Positions 1-8,555 of a DNA stretch of 64,000 nucleotides are shown piece by piece; positions within the stretch are counted from its first letter, which is position 1, and each line of letters starts with the position of its first letter. The position numbers and the translations under genes were made by a program. This stretch comes from Shewanella sp. 1CM18E. Lineage in GTDB: Bacteria; Pseudomonadota; Gammaproteobacteria; Enterobacterales; Shewanellaceae. Location: NCBI RefSeq assembly GCF_023161665.1, contig NZ_JALNTW010000004.1:273182-337181 (forward strand), written 5' to 3'. Under the pieces are notes generated by a model. It made no database searches. It was not told where the DNA came from and saw only the letters and a list, made by a program, of their open reading frames with translations.

Positions 1-212
1 CAAATACAAAATTTATAGCAACACTAAAGCCTAATTACCGCCCTTATTACCTATCGTCCTAGTTGTTGGCACTATCAGCAACTTAGGCGACTAGTATCGC
101 TTGTTTTATTTGATTCACACTATTTGTGCTTGAAGCTTTTTTACCCACCTTTTATATGGTTATATTGGTATTAGCAATCTCTTAAAACAATAAAAGATAC
201 TAGAGGTGTTCG

Positions 213-1877
213 ATGCTACATCCTGGGCTCATAGAGCTAAGTCATGATCAACAAAAAGCCGAATTGAAAATCATCCCTAATACACATGGGCCGATTTCAG
301 AGCAAGATCTGCAGCAATTATTAACCCTGCCAGACTTTGCTTACCTCTTCCCCCTTCAAGCGCAAATCACTCAAGCTGTTATTCAAGTTAATCAACTAAA
401 TAACCAACCCGATGGCAATATAGAGCTATTTTTTGAAATTGCTGATAAACGTGATGCTGCTATTAGCTTTGAGATCAGCGATGATAAAATGCAAGCTAGC
501 ATGCAACTCACGGCCGCTTATGGTGGTAAGAGTATTGATATCAGAGATATCTTGCAAAACCTTAAACTGCAACGAATAAGCATGGGGCTAAGTAAAGCCA
601 AAATCGATAGCTTACTAACTGAGTTTGCGACACTTGCTCCGGGTAAAAGCTGCGCAGGCGTTATTGCCAGTGGCCGCGCAGCCATTAACGGCATAGCAGC
701 CAAGTTAGAGCGTAAAGTATCTTTAGCAAGAGAGCGCTTATTACAGCCACAATCTAACAGTGATGGCACTGTTGATATGCGTAACCTTGGCGCAATGATA
801 ATGGTCAAGCCGGGCAGTTTATTAATTGAAAAAACACCGGCAACACCTGGGACTGATGGCTACAACGTTCATGGTGAAAAGCTAATCGCTAAACCCGGAA
901 GAGATCTAAAACTAGCAGCTGGTTCAGGCACGGAACTCAACCCTAAAAACCCTAATCAACTTATTGCCACTGTAGCAGGTCAACCTGTTGAAAATAAAAC
1001 AGGTATGCAAGTTGATGACGTACTGCAGATAAAAAACGTCGATGTGGGCTATGGCAACGTCGATTTCAAAGGCAGTATTTTAATCACAGGTGATGTATGC
1101 GAAGGCATGGTCGTCAAAAGTACGGGCGACATTACTGTAATGGGCTTTGTCGATTCAGCCACACTGCATGCAAAAGGCGATATCACCGTCAGTAAAGGTG
1201 TCATTGGTCGTCAATTAAAAGATCTAAGCCTATCAACAACGTTAGTCGCTCAAGGGCAGATTAGTGCGCAGTTTGTGCAATATTCTCGCTTACAGGCACA
1301 GGCCAATATTTTGGTAACTAAACAACTGCTACACAGCCATAGCCAAACTCGGCAACAGCTTATTGTTAGCGATTCTTCAGGCAGACGTGGCGATTTAGTC
1401 GGTGGCAAAGCAGAGGCCAATAAAGGTATACAAGCCGTAGCCATTGGCGCTACCGCAGACACCAAAACTGAAGTGTTTTGTGCCATGGAGCTCAGTGAAC
1501 TCAAATCACAGCTCAAGCAACTGGATCAGAGTATTAAGTCCATGGTCGTTGCCATGCTAAATATTGAATCGCAATTAAGAAAGCTGCCACCAAAAGAGCA
1601 ATGGCAAGACGATGCAATGATGGTTGAGCAAGTCACCGTAATGCTTGATGAAAAGCGCAGAATGGCAACCATTAGAGCGCAAGAAGAACTAGAGCACGAC
1701 GCGCTAAAACTTGAAGTCGATAACTACTATAAAAGCTATTGTGTCCACGCCCTCAAGCACGTTTATTCTAATGTCGAAATCCATATCGGCAATGTTTTTC
1801 AGCGTACACAAAGAGAGCATGGTCCTTGTCATATCCACAATAAAAACCAAGAGATCTATTTCGATTACAGCAACTAA
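213..1877 (+). CDS. DUF342/FapA-family polymer-forming protein
   Basis: 554 aa cytoplasmic-looking protein with no signal peptide or membrane segment. The N-terminal ~180 residues resemble the FapA N-terminal domain. Residues ~185-390 are rich in short Gly/Asp-turn segments such as KGSILITGDV and TGDITVMGFVDSA, as expected for the stacked beta-helix of FapA (DUF342) proteins. Residues ~420-510 are charged and helical and probably form a coiled coil. The family is named from a Vibrio flagellar assembly protein, but many members sit outside flagellar clusters and have no proven role. No flagellar gene is nearby here. The ATG at 213 follows an AGAGGTG ribosome site, so the start is secure. Family call is confident; function is not. 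Confidence 0.85.
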   Translation: MLHPGLIELSHDQQKAELKIIPNTHGPISEQDLQQLLTLPDFAYLFPLQAQITQAVIQVNQLNNQPDGNIELFFEIADKRDAAISFEISDDKMQASMQLTAAYGGKSIDIRDILQNLKLQRISMGLSKAKIDSLLTEFATLAPGKSCAGVIASGRAAINGIAAKLERKVSLARERLLQPQSNSDGTVDMRNLGAMIMVKPGSLLIEKTPATPGTDGYNVHGEKLIAKPGRDLKLAAGSGTELNPKNPNQLIATVAGQPVENKTGMQVDDVLQIKNVDVGYGNVDFKGSILITGDVCEGMVVKSTGDITVMGFVDSATLHAKGDITVSKGVIGRQLKDLSLSTTLVAQGQISAQFVQYSRLQAQANILVTKQLLHSHSQTRQQLIVSDSSGRRGDLVGGKAEANKGIQAVAIGATADTKTEVFCAMELSELKSQLKQLDQSIKSMVVAMLNIESQLRKLPPKEQWQDDAMMVEQVTVMLDEKRRMATIRAQEELEHDALKLEVDNYYKSYCVHALKHVYSNVEIHIGNVFQRTQREHGPCHIHNKNQEIYFDYSN

Positions 1878-1990
1878 TGGTCAATTATTGTCAGTACATC
1901 AGGCTCGATAGGCCTTTTGTATGCTTTCGACTTTCAATGCGCAGGCTATTCACGGCATAATTAAGTGACTTTTCGCTTTAGAGATAAAAC

Positions 1991-3124
1991 GTGGAATTAT
2001 TGAAAATCGATTGCCTTGGGAAACCGCTGCGCCTTGAAGGCTCACTCGCAGGCTGGCAACAACTATATTGGGGCGATGCTTTAGTCTCTGTGATTCAAGC
2101 AAGCCCTGATAATGAAGGACTAAAAAGCCATACCTTTGAACTGGCAACCCAAGCACCTACTCCCGCAGACTTTGAAGGTACTGAGTCTGCAGAGGCTATC
2201 GTCACTCCAACGATAAAAATCACCTTAGAAACCGACTTACAGTGGCAACCTTTTGTCATCGATTACCGTTTACTCAAAGACGATGAAGTAATCACCAGTG
2301 GCCAACGTACGACTAAAGACATTGAACGCCAAACGCCAACCGTTGCGATTGCCGAGAAAAGACAGTTCAGCGTTATCGGCTTAGCATCACTTGGTTTTAA
2401 ACTGCTGAAAAGCGCCAAGGTAATTAAAGTGCTTTTAGCCGGAGCTAGCGTAGCAGCCTACTCATGGTTATTTTCATTTCAGTTTGCACTCGCGTTAATT
2501 GCTTGCTTGGTTTTCCACGAGTATGGCCATATTCGCGCAATGAAGTATTTTGGCATGAAGACTAAAGGTATTTACCTCATCCCATTTATGGGAGGCCTTG
2601 CGCTCAGTGACGAGAAAATTAATACTCGCTGGCAAGATGTGGTGATTTCAATCATGGGGCCAACCTTCGGCCTATTAATGTCGATAGCATCGCTTATTGC
2701 TTACTGGATCACAGGCAATATCTTCTTTGCTGGCCTAGCCACCTTTAATGCCTTATTAAACCTATTCAACCTGCTCCCTATATTACCGCTTGATGGCGGC
2801 CATATTTTAAAGAGCATCAGCTTTTCAATGAACAGTGTGATGGGCTTAATCGCATGTATTTTAGGTGCGGCGGTCGGGGTTTATATTAGTTACTCCCTTG
2901 GTTTGGCCCTACTCGGCTTCTTACTATTGATTGGTAGTGCAGAAATCGTATTTGAATGGAAAACCCGTCACCAAAGCCACCTGTTACCGCTAGACAGATA
3001 CGGTCAAATCTTCTCTGCCGTTTGGTACTTCCTAACTGTTGGCGCACTAATCGGCATCATCTGGTACTTTGCAGCAAGTGGCGATCAAATGCTGGCATTG
3101 CCGTTAGAGATCTTAAAGAGCTAA
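1991..3124 (+). CDS. M50-family (site-2-protease-like) membrane metalloprotease
   Basis: 377 aa, GTG start. A soluble N-terminal part (~1-130) is followed by about six hydrophobic segments. The zinc motif HEYGH lies at residues 176-180 and the second metal-ligand motif LPLDGGH (Asp ~268) follows the NLLPILPLDGG segment, the standard pair of an M50 intramembrane protease. The family cleaves membrane-embedded substrates; the substrate here cannot be told. It is not RseP: there is no PDZ domain between the motifs, and the neighbours are not dxr/bamA. The gene lies 113 bp after the FapA-like gene on the same strand and may be co-transcribed, though no clear terminator or promoter was seen between them. 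The ribosome site is weak (GAGATAAAAC before GTG). Confidence 0.85.
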   Translation: MELLKIDCLGKPLRLEGSLAGWQQLYWGDALVSVIQASPDNEGLKSHTFELATQAPTPADFEGTESAEAIVTPTIKITLETDLQWQPFVIDYRLLKDDEVITSGQRTTKDIERQTPTVAIAEKRQFSVIGLASLGFKLLKSAKVIKVLLAGASVAAYSWLFSFQFALALIACLVFHEYGHIRAMKYFGMKTKGIYLIPFMGGLALSDEKINTRWQDVVISIMGPTFGLLMSIASLIAYWITGNIFFAGLATFNALLNLFNLLPILPLDGGHILKSISFSMNSVMGLIACILGAAVGVYISYSLGLALLGFLLLIGSAEIVFEWKTRHQSHLLPLDRYGQIFSAVWYFLTVGALIGIIWYFAASGDQMLALPLEILKS

Positions 3125-3333
3125 AGTCTTAAAGATGCTACTTTGAGCCTCTAGAAGATTCTATTGGCTCTCAAAACCTGCTAGCACAATCCTCGCTCCC
3201 TTCGCTTTTTATCAATACACCTAACATAGGGAGCCACTCAAAGCTCAAAGACTATAACGACTAACTATTTACTCCCCCTCCCTTTCATATCCGATAAATA
3301 TCTCCAGTGAAAAACTTAAATATAATATTAAAT

Positions 3334-3711
3334 TCAATAATTTATCGTGCTTACGCATGATACAAAACAATGGCGGCTATCATTATCAGCATCACAATTT
3401 GCATTAAAGAGTAATACCGAACAATGACAACCATTTTTAGATTTTGTGGAAGACCAAATGGCATTAACACCAATAGGCCAACTACGATCAGATGTCTTAG
3501 TAAGCCAAAGATGCAACTCATGCAATTCCGTTGAAGTAGGTAAGCGCTTACCTAATCGACTAACCAAACTAGCAGCGTTATGAAACTTCATATCCGCAAA
3601 ACCTTGGCATTCTTCAGACTCAATATCAAATTTGTCCGCAACAGCTTTAGATATAAGCGGAGAGAAACAAAGCTTTTCCCCCCAACTTGTTTCAAAAATA
3701 ATCTCATTCAT
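3334..3711 (-). CDS. Small Lcl/DUF1566-like protein, paralogue of the next gene
   Basis: 125 aa without a signal peptide. It shares with the upstream neighbour a common layout: N-terminal FxTSWG, a mid-region A..L..R..RLPTSTEL.ELHLW, then WSST/RSST, a SV.L..G-like stretch and a terminal F.SCV. The RLPT.xEL...W..SST...V.CV pattern resembles the Lcl C-terminal (DUF1566) fold, but this is my reading of the pattern and no family was searched. AGAGGT precedes the ATG. It is 18 bp downstream of its paralogue and surely co-transcribed. The region is AT-rich compared with flanking genes. Function unknown. Confidence 0.6.
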   Translation of the reverse strand: MNEIIFETSWGEKLCFSPLISKAVADKFDIESEECQGFADMKFHNAASLVSRLGKRLPTSTELHELHLWLTKTSDRSWPIGVNAIWSSTKSKNGCHCSVLLFNANCDADNDSRHCFVSCVSTINY

Positions 3712-3729
3712 AGTTATACCTCTGTTTGA

Positions 3730-4098
3730 TTATGAATCGTAAACACAAGAAACAAACCCATAGTAGCTATCATTAACACTGTAGGACTTACCGTTTTTTA
3801 AACGTACAGAGTAATGCTCCCCGTCAGCAATACTTGTTGAGGAGCGATAAATGTTATGCGGGGGCCAACAATGTTCACTTTGTTGATTAATCCATAAATG
3901 AAGTTCAAACAGCTCTGCAGATGTAGGTAAACGCATGGCTCGCTTATGTGCCAATTCAATTGCCGAACTATGGCTTAAATCCGCATACCCTTGCCATTCT
4001 TTACATTCAACTCCTAGTAACCGCACTTCATCAACTGTCATTGGTGGAGTAAATGTCAGTAAAGCGCCCCAACTAGTGGTAAAACTTATATTGTTCAT
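3730..4098 (-). CDS. Small Lcl/DUF1566-like protein (tandem duplicate)
   Basis: 122 aa. It is clearly homologous along its full length to the gene that follows it (matching FTTSWG, EC.(E/K)(C/W)QG.AD, RLPTSAELFELHLW, SST, FVSCV), so the pair arose by tandem duplication. There is no signal peptide, membrane segment or recognisable catalytic motif. A weak ribosome site (TTAGG) lies directly before the ATG. It is divergent from the ferredoxin/AOR operon across a ~400-bp AT-rich intergenic region. The DUF1566-like assignment is tentative; function unknown. Confidence 0.6.
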   Translation of the reverse strand: MNNISFTTSWGALLTFTPPMTVDEVRLLGVECKEWQGYADLSHSSAIELAHKRAMRLPTSAELFELHLWINQQSEHCWPPHNIYRSSTSIADGEHYSVRLKNGKSYSVNDSYYGFVSCVYDS

Positions 4099-4496
4099 CC
4101 TAATTCACTCAACAATTAAATTAATAATATAAAAAATCACAAAGCCAGCTTAAAAACAAGAACACTATATCAACACAACAAAACCAACATTAATAAACTA
4201 GTAAATGTATTTATGTGACCAAATTCAATTAAACGTACAAATTAAAACACAAAAACCAAGGTAATAACATGCAAAATTATTAGACTTAATTTTAAAACAC
4301 AATCAATCGAAACATTCTAATTACTAGAAATTGAAAAATTAGACCTGTGATTAAACGCCTACATTTCAAATATAAACCCCACCAATTGGGTAATTGTGAC
4401 CACAATCAATTTGTTTATTTTTTCGTTAGTAAATACTCCTTTTAGAAATAATCGTTATAAAAACTTTAATATCTATATTACTAAGAGGAAATCAAA
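4099..4496. promoter_or_regulatory. AT-rich divergent intergenic region upstream of ferredoxin/AOR operon
   Basis: About 400 bp without a plausible gene, very AT-rich. It must hold the promoters of both divergent operons. The only motif I would mark is the CRP/FNR-like site at 4395-4410. No stable terminator hairpin or repeat was recognised. Confidence 0.5.
4395..4410 (+). promoter_or_regulatory. Putative CRP/FNR-family binding site
   Basis: TGTGACCACAATCAAT. The left half TGTGA is a perfect CRP half site. The right half carries ATCAA, the FNR half site, so the spacing fits a CRP/FNR-family dimer with an imperfect right arm. It lies ~87 bp before the ferredoxin start codon. E. coli ydhY, whose operon this one resembles, is known to be FNR-dependent, which makes a respiratory regulator plausible. 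Confidence 0.4.
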
Positions 4497-5138
4497 ATGA
4501 TTACAAGGAGAGCACTGCTTGCCAATGGAGCGAAAGTTGCTGTCGGAACTGTTTATTGTGGATCATTAGTTAGCTTTCTCACAGGCTGTAGTAGCGATGA
4601 TGACAATACAACTATTGAAGTTTTACCTGGTGGATTAATGGTTGTTGACCCAATACTTTGCGTTGGCTGCAGACGCTGTGAAATTGCTTGTAGCTGGAGT
4701 CATGGCATATCAGCGGTAAGCCCTAATACAGCAAGGATTAAAGTCGCCAAGAATCTAAATTTCGGCCCCCACGGAGTACAAGATAACTTCCACCAACAAA
4801 GAGGTGAAGAGGGAGACGGCACAGTAGTTCCAGAGACCTGTAGGCAATGTAATATTTGTATGGCAGCTTGCCCACAACAAGCTATTTATATCGATGAAAA
4901 AACCGGTGCTCGAATTGTTGACGACGAGCTATGCATTGGTTGCGGCTATTGTGCAGAAAACTGTCCACAACAAGTAATTACAATAGATAAAAATACTAAA
5001 AAAGCCTTAAAGTGCGACCTTTGTGAAGGAAAGCCAAATTGCGCTGAAGTTTGTCCAACAGGTGCAATTAAGTTCTATACATGGGAAGAAGCAATAGCTG
5101 AAGTTGAGCATCACGAAAAGTATTTAACTCTAATTTAA
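4497..5138 (+). CDS. Tat-type lipoprotein ferredoxin with four [4Fe-4S] cluster motifs (YdhY-like)
   Basis: 213 aa electron-transfer protein. The N terminus has a twin-arginine motif TRRALL (R4, R5), a hydrophobic stretch, and then a lipobox-like LTGC with Cys ~31, so it reads as a Tat-exported, lipid-anchored protein. Four ferredoxin Cys clusters follow: CVGCRRCEIAC, CRQCNICMAACP, CIGCGYCAENCP and CDLCEGKPNCAEVCP, enough for four [4Fe-4S] centres in the DMSO-reductase-beta-subunit/HydN/YdhY style. AAGAGGAAATC precedes the ATG. It is the first gene of an operon, 36 bp before the AOR-family gene, so it is the likely electron partner of that enzyme. What is inferred: the export route and the partnership. 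Confidence 0.85.
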   Translation: MITRRALLANGAKVAVGTVYCGSLVSFLTGCSSDDDNTTIEVLPGGLMVVDPILCVGCRRCEIACSWSHGISAVSPNTARIKVAKNLNFGPHGVQDNFHQQRGEEGDGTVVPETCRQCNICMAACPQQAIYIDEKTGARIVDDELCIGCGYCAENCPQQVITIDKNTKKALKCDLCEGKPNCAEVCPTGAIKFYTWEEAIAEVEHHEKYLTLI

Positions 5139-5174
5139 TTAATTTGAATTCCATAATTTTATAGGACCTTATAT

Positions 5175-7394
5175 ATGAATAAAGAATTTGGTGGTTGGGC
5201 TGGATATATTTTACGTGTAGACCTCACAAACAATATTATAAAAAAAGAACCAACTAGTACCTACCATAATTATATCGGCGGAATGGGAATAGGATACAAA
5301 GTATTATGGGACAACCATAAAGACGGAATAACCGCTACGGATGAAGAAAATAGGTTAGTAATTTCAGCAGGTCCATTAAGCGGTTCAGGTGCAATATGTT
5401 CTGCAAGAACGACTATTACTTCTAGAAGTCCTGTAATTAGAAACCATTTAATTACAGATGGTCATTTTGGCGGACACTTTTCTCCAGAAATGAAATATGC
5501 AGGCTATGATGCAATAATTATTGAAGGTAAGTCTTCAACGCCTGTATGGTTAAAAATAATTGACGATAAAGTCACTCTAGAACCAGCTGATTCACTATGG
5601 GGAAAGGGGATGTTTGATACCTTTGCCGCTGTTAGTAAAATGATGGGACAGCAAGCTCAGGTAGCAGCAATTGGTCCTGCTGGTGAAAACCTTGTATCTC
5701 AGTCAACAATTCAAACTCAGGGCGGTCATTCTGCGGGTGGTCATGGTGCAGTTCTGGGCTCTAAACAACTTAAAGCTATTGGCATTATTGGTACTGGCGT
5801 CGTTAATGTTGTGGCTAACAATGAACAACTAAGAAAATTAGATGATCATATTCTAGGTATTATTGGTGCAAATAACCAAGGTGTCGTGCCACATCAACCG
5901 CAAACTTGGGCAGAATATAGTTCTAGCATAAGCCGCTGGCGAGGCGGGCCTGGGGTCAAATGGGGAGCAGCTGACAAGCCTGTAGATGTGGGCGAAACCC
6001 CTTGGGATGATCGCCAAAAAGTTGGTATGCGCACTTCTATGGCTGAGATGTATTTTGGCCGTGAAGAAGCAAATAGAGTATTTAAACGACCTGGTGGTTG
6101 CCATTCCTGCCCTATACGCTGCTTCTGTGAAGTTAAAAACCCAAAAATGAAGACCGAATATAAATTACCTACTGATAACATTTCAAATACTTGTATGGGC
6201 TTCTTAGATCCTTGGTATGTTATGGGATTGCCTGCAAACTCTGAAAAGCGAACAGACATTCAAACTGTTGGCGCTTATTACATGGATAATTATGGGGTAT
6301 GGAGTGCGTACGGACAGCTATCACATGTTATGCGTGAATTTATTACGCGTGATTTTTGGAAGCAATTACTACCTGCTGAAGAATTTGCTGCCATTAATTG
6401 GCAACAACAAAAAGATCTTGATGCGCACTTCATGGAGGACTTTTACACACGCTTAGCTTTAGGAAAGCAATATAAAGGCTCAAATGTCTTAGGCCGATTT
6501 TTAGGTAAAGGCTTACATGAGTTTATCAATGAAGAAGGTGAACTCTACAATATCCAAGACATTCTTGACGGAATTGAAACACCGCGCATGGCTGGCCTAA
6601 TATTTAATCTTGAAAGTGATGCAGCTTATGGTCTAACGGGTAAAAATTACAGTGTATTTCTGGATAAAGGTGTAAAAGTATTCAACCGCTCAATGGTTGG
6701 AGGAACACATCACGCCAGCGAAACTGCTGGACAAGTAGGCGCATTGCTAAACACTGTATTTAACCGAGATCCCCAATGCCATTCTCACATCAACTTAGTT
6801 AACTGCGGATTGCCTTATGGGAAGATTGCAGAGGTGGCCGATAAAATGTGGGGAGCTGGTGCATTTGATCCAGTTAAACACTATAAACCAATGAATGTAC
6901 CAAAAGCTAAATTTGCAAAATGGTGCTTAGTGAAAAACGTATTGCATGATTCACTCACTTTATGCAATTGGATGTTCCCACTTATTGTTTCGCCCGATGT
7001 AAAGAAAGACTACCAAGGTGATAGTTCCATCGAGTCACAAATGTTTAGTCTAGTGACAGGAATACAAACTAGTGAACAGGAATTGGATGATAAAGCAGAG
7101 GGAATTCTGCAACTACATAGAGCTCTTTCAGTGTTACAAATGCAAGAAATTGACCAGCGCAATAAACACGACGTATTAACTGAATGGGTCTATGATCTTG
7201 ATCCAGATAAAGTATTTGGAGATGAGGGCACGATTAAGATGGGTCGAGAAGACATGCAACTAGGTCTAGATCTTTTCTATGCTGAAATGGGCTGGGATCA
7301 AGCAACAGGAACCCCTACTCGCGCAACACTTGAAAAGTTCAAACTTGGCTATGTTGCAGACAAACTAGAAAGCCTTGGCTTACTACCGGCCTAA
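5175..7394 (+). CDS. Aldehyde ferredoxin oxidoreductase (AOR)-family tungsten/molybdenum enzyme, YdhV-like
   Basis: 739 aa. The N-terminal domain begins GGWAGYILRVDLTN, characteristic of the AOR family. It includes GGMGIGYKVLWD and the cofactor-binding GGHSAGGHGAVLGSK. The [4Fe-4S] ligands fit CxxCxxxC (C309, C312, C316 in GGCHSCPIRC), with the distal Cys ~597 in DSLTLCNW. Family members use a bis-pyranopterin W or Mo cofactor to oxidise aldehydes or reduce carboxylic or other substrates; the substrate here is unknown. No Tat or Sec signal is visible, whereas the ferredoxin encoded just upstream has one. Length and context match E. coli YdhV rather than archaeal AOR (~600 aa). TATAGGACC precedes the ATG. 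Confidence 0.88.
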   Translation: MNKEFGGWAGYILRVDLTNNIIKKEPTSTYHNYIGGMGIGYKVLWDNHKDGITATDEENRLVISAGPLSGSGAICSARTTITSRSPVIRNHLITDGHFGGHFSPEMKYAGYDAIIIEGKSSTPVWLKIIDDKVTLEPADSLWGKGMFDTFAAVSKMMGQQAQVAAIGPAGENLVSQSTIQTQGGHSAGGHGAVLGSKQLKAIGIIGTGVVNVVANNEQLRKLDDHILGIIGANNQGVVPHQPQTWAEYSSSISRWRGGPGVKWGAADKPVDVGETPWDDRQKVGMRTSMAEMYFGREEANRVFKRPGGCHSCPIRCFCEVKNPKMKTEYKLPTDNISNTCMGFLDPWYVMGLPANSEKRTDIQTVGAYYMDNYGVWSAYGQLSHVMREFITRDFWKQLLPAEEFAAINWQQQKDLDAHFMEDFYTRLALGKQYKGSNVLGRFLGKGLHEFINEEGELYNIQDILDGIETPRMAGLIFNLESDAAYGLTGKNYSVFLDKGVKVFNRSMVGGTHHASETAGQVGALLNTVFNRDPQCHSHINLVNCGLPYGKIAEVADKMWGAGAFDPVKHYKPMNVPKAKFAKWCLVKNVLHDSLTLCNWMFPLIVSPDVKKDYQGDSSIESQMFSLVTGIQTSEQELDDKAEGILQLHRALSVLQMQEIDQRNKHDVLTEWVYDLDPDKVFGDEGTIKMGREDMQLGLDLFYAEMGWDQATGTPTRATLEKFKLGYVADKLESLGLLPA

Positions 7395-7398
7395 ACAT

Positions 7399-7917
7399 AT
7401 GGAACCTTTGGTAGATTTTATCCGTTTATTTAGCCAACACGGCCGTCTAACGACGGCCAACCAATTAATTGCTGTTGCAGGCTTAGAACTGGAAATCAAT
7501 GATGTAAATTCAGAACACTTAAAACTTATCGAAGAAACAAAATATCAAGATATTATGCTGATACATGGTGATATCGACAGCTACTTTTATTCAGATAGAT
7601 ATATTGTAGAGAGTTATGCAAAACAATGGTTAGGTGTAACTGAAGATAAAGTTAGTGCGACAATGGCTGATTATATTAGACGCTATTCCGCGTTAGGGGA
7701 GCTTGTCCCCGAAGACAATTTCACTCACGCTCCATATAACCTTGCCAAAGCTGATCTAGATATCCTGCCTCAACAATTTATGGCTATGCCTGAATTTGCT
7801 GACATCAACTATCAACATAGTGAGAATGGAACAGGACACTATTTTTCGACAATGCATATAAAAGCAAGCTACGCTAAAGTCTTAGCTAACCATGATCCAT
7901 TTGAGTGGTCGGTATAA
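7399..7917 (+). CDS. Unknown protein, third gene of the ferredoxin-AOR operon
   Basis: 172 aa from the ATG 4 bp after the AOR stop. A TTG 24 bp upstream inside the AOR gene is a possible but less likely start. No signal peptide, membrane segment or Cys cluster is seen. The protein is acidic, with His/Tyr-rich patches near the end (HYFSTMHIK). I do not recognise the family. By position it corresponds to ydhW in the E. coli ydhYVWXUT operon, so an accessory or maturation role for the AOR-family enzyme is a reasonable guess. A hairpin terminator lies directly downstream, which closes the operon at three genes; the cytochrome and membrane genes of the E. coli operon are absent. Confidence 0.7.
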   Translation: MEPLVDFIRLFSQHGRLTTANQLIAVAGLELEINDVNSEHLKLIEETKYQDIMLIHGDIDSYFYSDRYIVESYAKQWLGVTEDKVSATMADYIRRYSALGELVPEDNFTHAPYNLAKADLDILPQQFMAMPEFADINYQHSENGTGHYFSTMHIKASYAKVLANHDPFEWSV

Positions 7918-7940
7918 TGCGTTAACCTTATCGAAATCAT

Positions 7941-7965
7941 GGCTAGGCACGATGTCTAGCCTTTT
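7941..7965 (+). terminator. Rho-independent terminator of the ferredoxin-AOR operon
   Basis: GGCTAG ... CTAGCC stem with a 9-nt loop followed by TTTT, 24 bp after the stop codon of the third gene. Confidence 0.65.
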
Positions 7966-8095
7966 AATATTCAGCAAAAACTTTGCGAGTTTCCAACGAA
8001 AAGAACTCACTCAGAAATAGTCGCTCTATTACACCCTTTAAAAAGTTTTTATCACTAAGTGTCTAATAGGCGCTTAATACCCAAATTTCAGGCAT

Positions 8096-8120
8096 AAAAA
8101 AACCTGCTCGATGGCAGGTT
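8096..8120 (-). terminator. Terminator of tRNA-Leu
   Basis: Read on the minus strand: AACCTGCC ATCG AGCAGGTT type hairpin followed by a run of T, 14 bp past the CCA end of the tRNA. Confidence 0.7.
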
Positions 8121-8133
8121 GCTTTGTTGATAA

Positions 8134-8218
8134 TGGTACCTGAGGACGGACTTGAACCGTCACTTCTTTCGAAATCGGATTTTGAATCCGACGTGTCTAC
8201 CAATTCCACCACTCAGGC
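8134..8218 (-). tRNA. tRNA-Leu (anticodon CAA)
   Basis: 85-nt type II tRNA on the minus strand. It begins GCCTGAGTGG and ends GGTACCA with an encoded CCA. The anticodon stem TCGGA/TCCGA encloses the loop TTCAAAA, so the anticodon is CAA, reading UUG. The long variable arm and GGTTCAAGTCC T-loop fit tRNA-Leu. The first acceptor pair reads as G-U. It stands alone rather than in a cluster. Confidence 0.93.
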
Positions 8219-8555
8219 ATTATCAATAACACTTACTTAAATCTGCTCGACCTCAGTAAGTGAACGGAATTATACCTACAGAGAAACTAATGGCAAGCAC
8301 TTTACTGTGTGTTTTAACTCAACTGAGCATTTTTCAGGCTTAACGGTCAGTGTGCGCCCACATTCCATACCAGCTAGCCAAATTAGTAGATCTCATCAGC
8401 TTATCAAAAATTAGCGAAACGTGATCAACACCATATTACTTAACAACTAACACCCAATTAATTAATAACTCAAAGCGTTTTTGACCCAGATCAAAAAACC
8501 ACCACCACCTACAGCGTATTGTGATTAGGAATTAAAAAGAAAGAGGATTTCGCAA
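8219..8555. promoter_or_regulatory. Intergenic region between tRNA-Leu and the DUF3149 gene
   Basis: About 340 bp without a gene. It must carry the tRNA promoter near its left end and the DUF3149 promoter near its right end. The notable motif is the FNR-type box at 8481-8494. Nothing else was recognised. Confidence 0.5.
8481..8494 (+). promoter_or_regulatory. FNR/EtrA-type box upstream of the DUF3149 gene
   Basis: TTGACCCAGATCAA matches the FNR consensus TTGAT-N4-ATCAA at nine of ten positions. Its centre is ~68 bp before the start codon of the 44-aa gene, a distance that would allow a class II (-41.5) promoter with a short leader. Confidence 0.55.
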
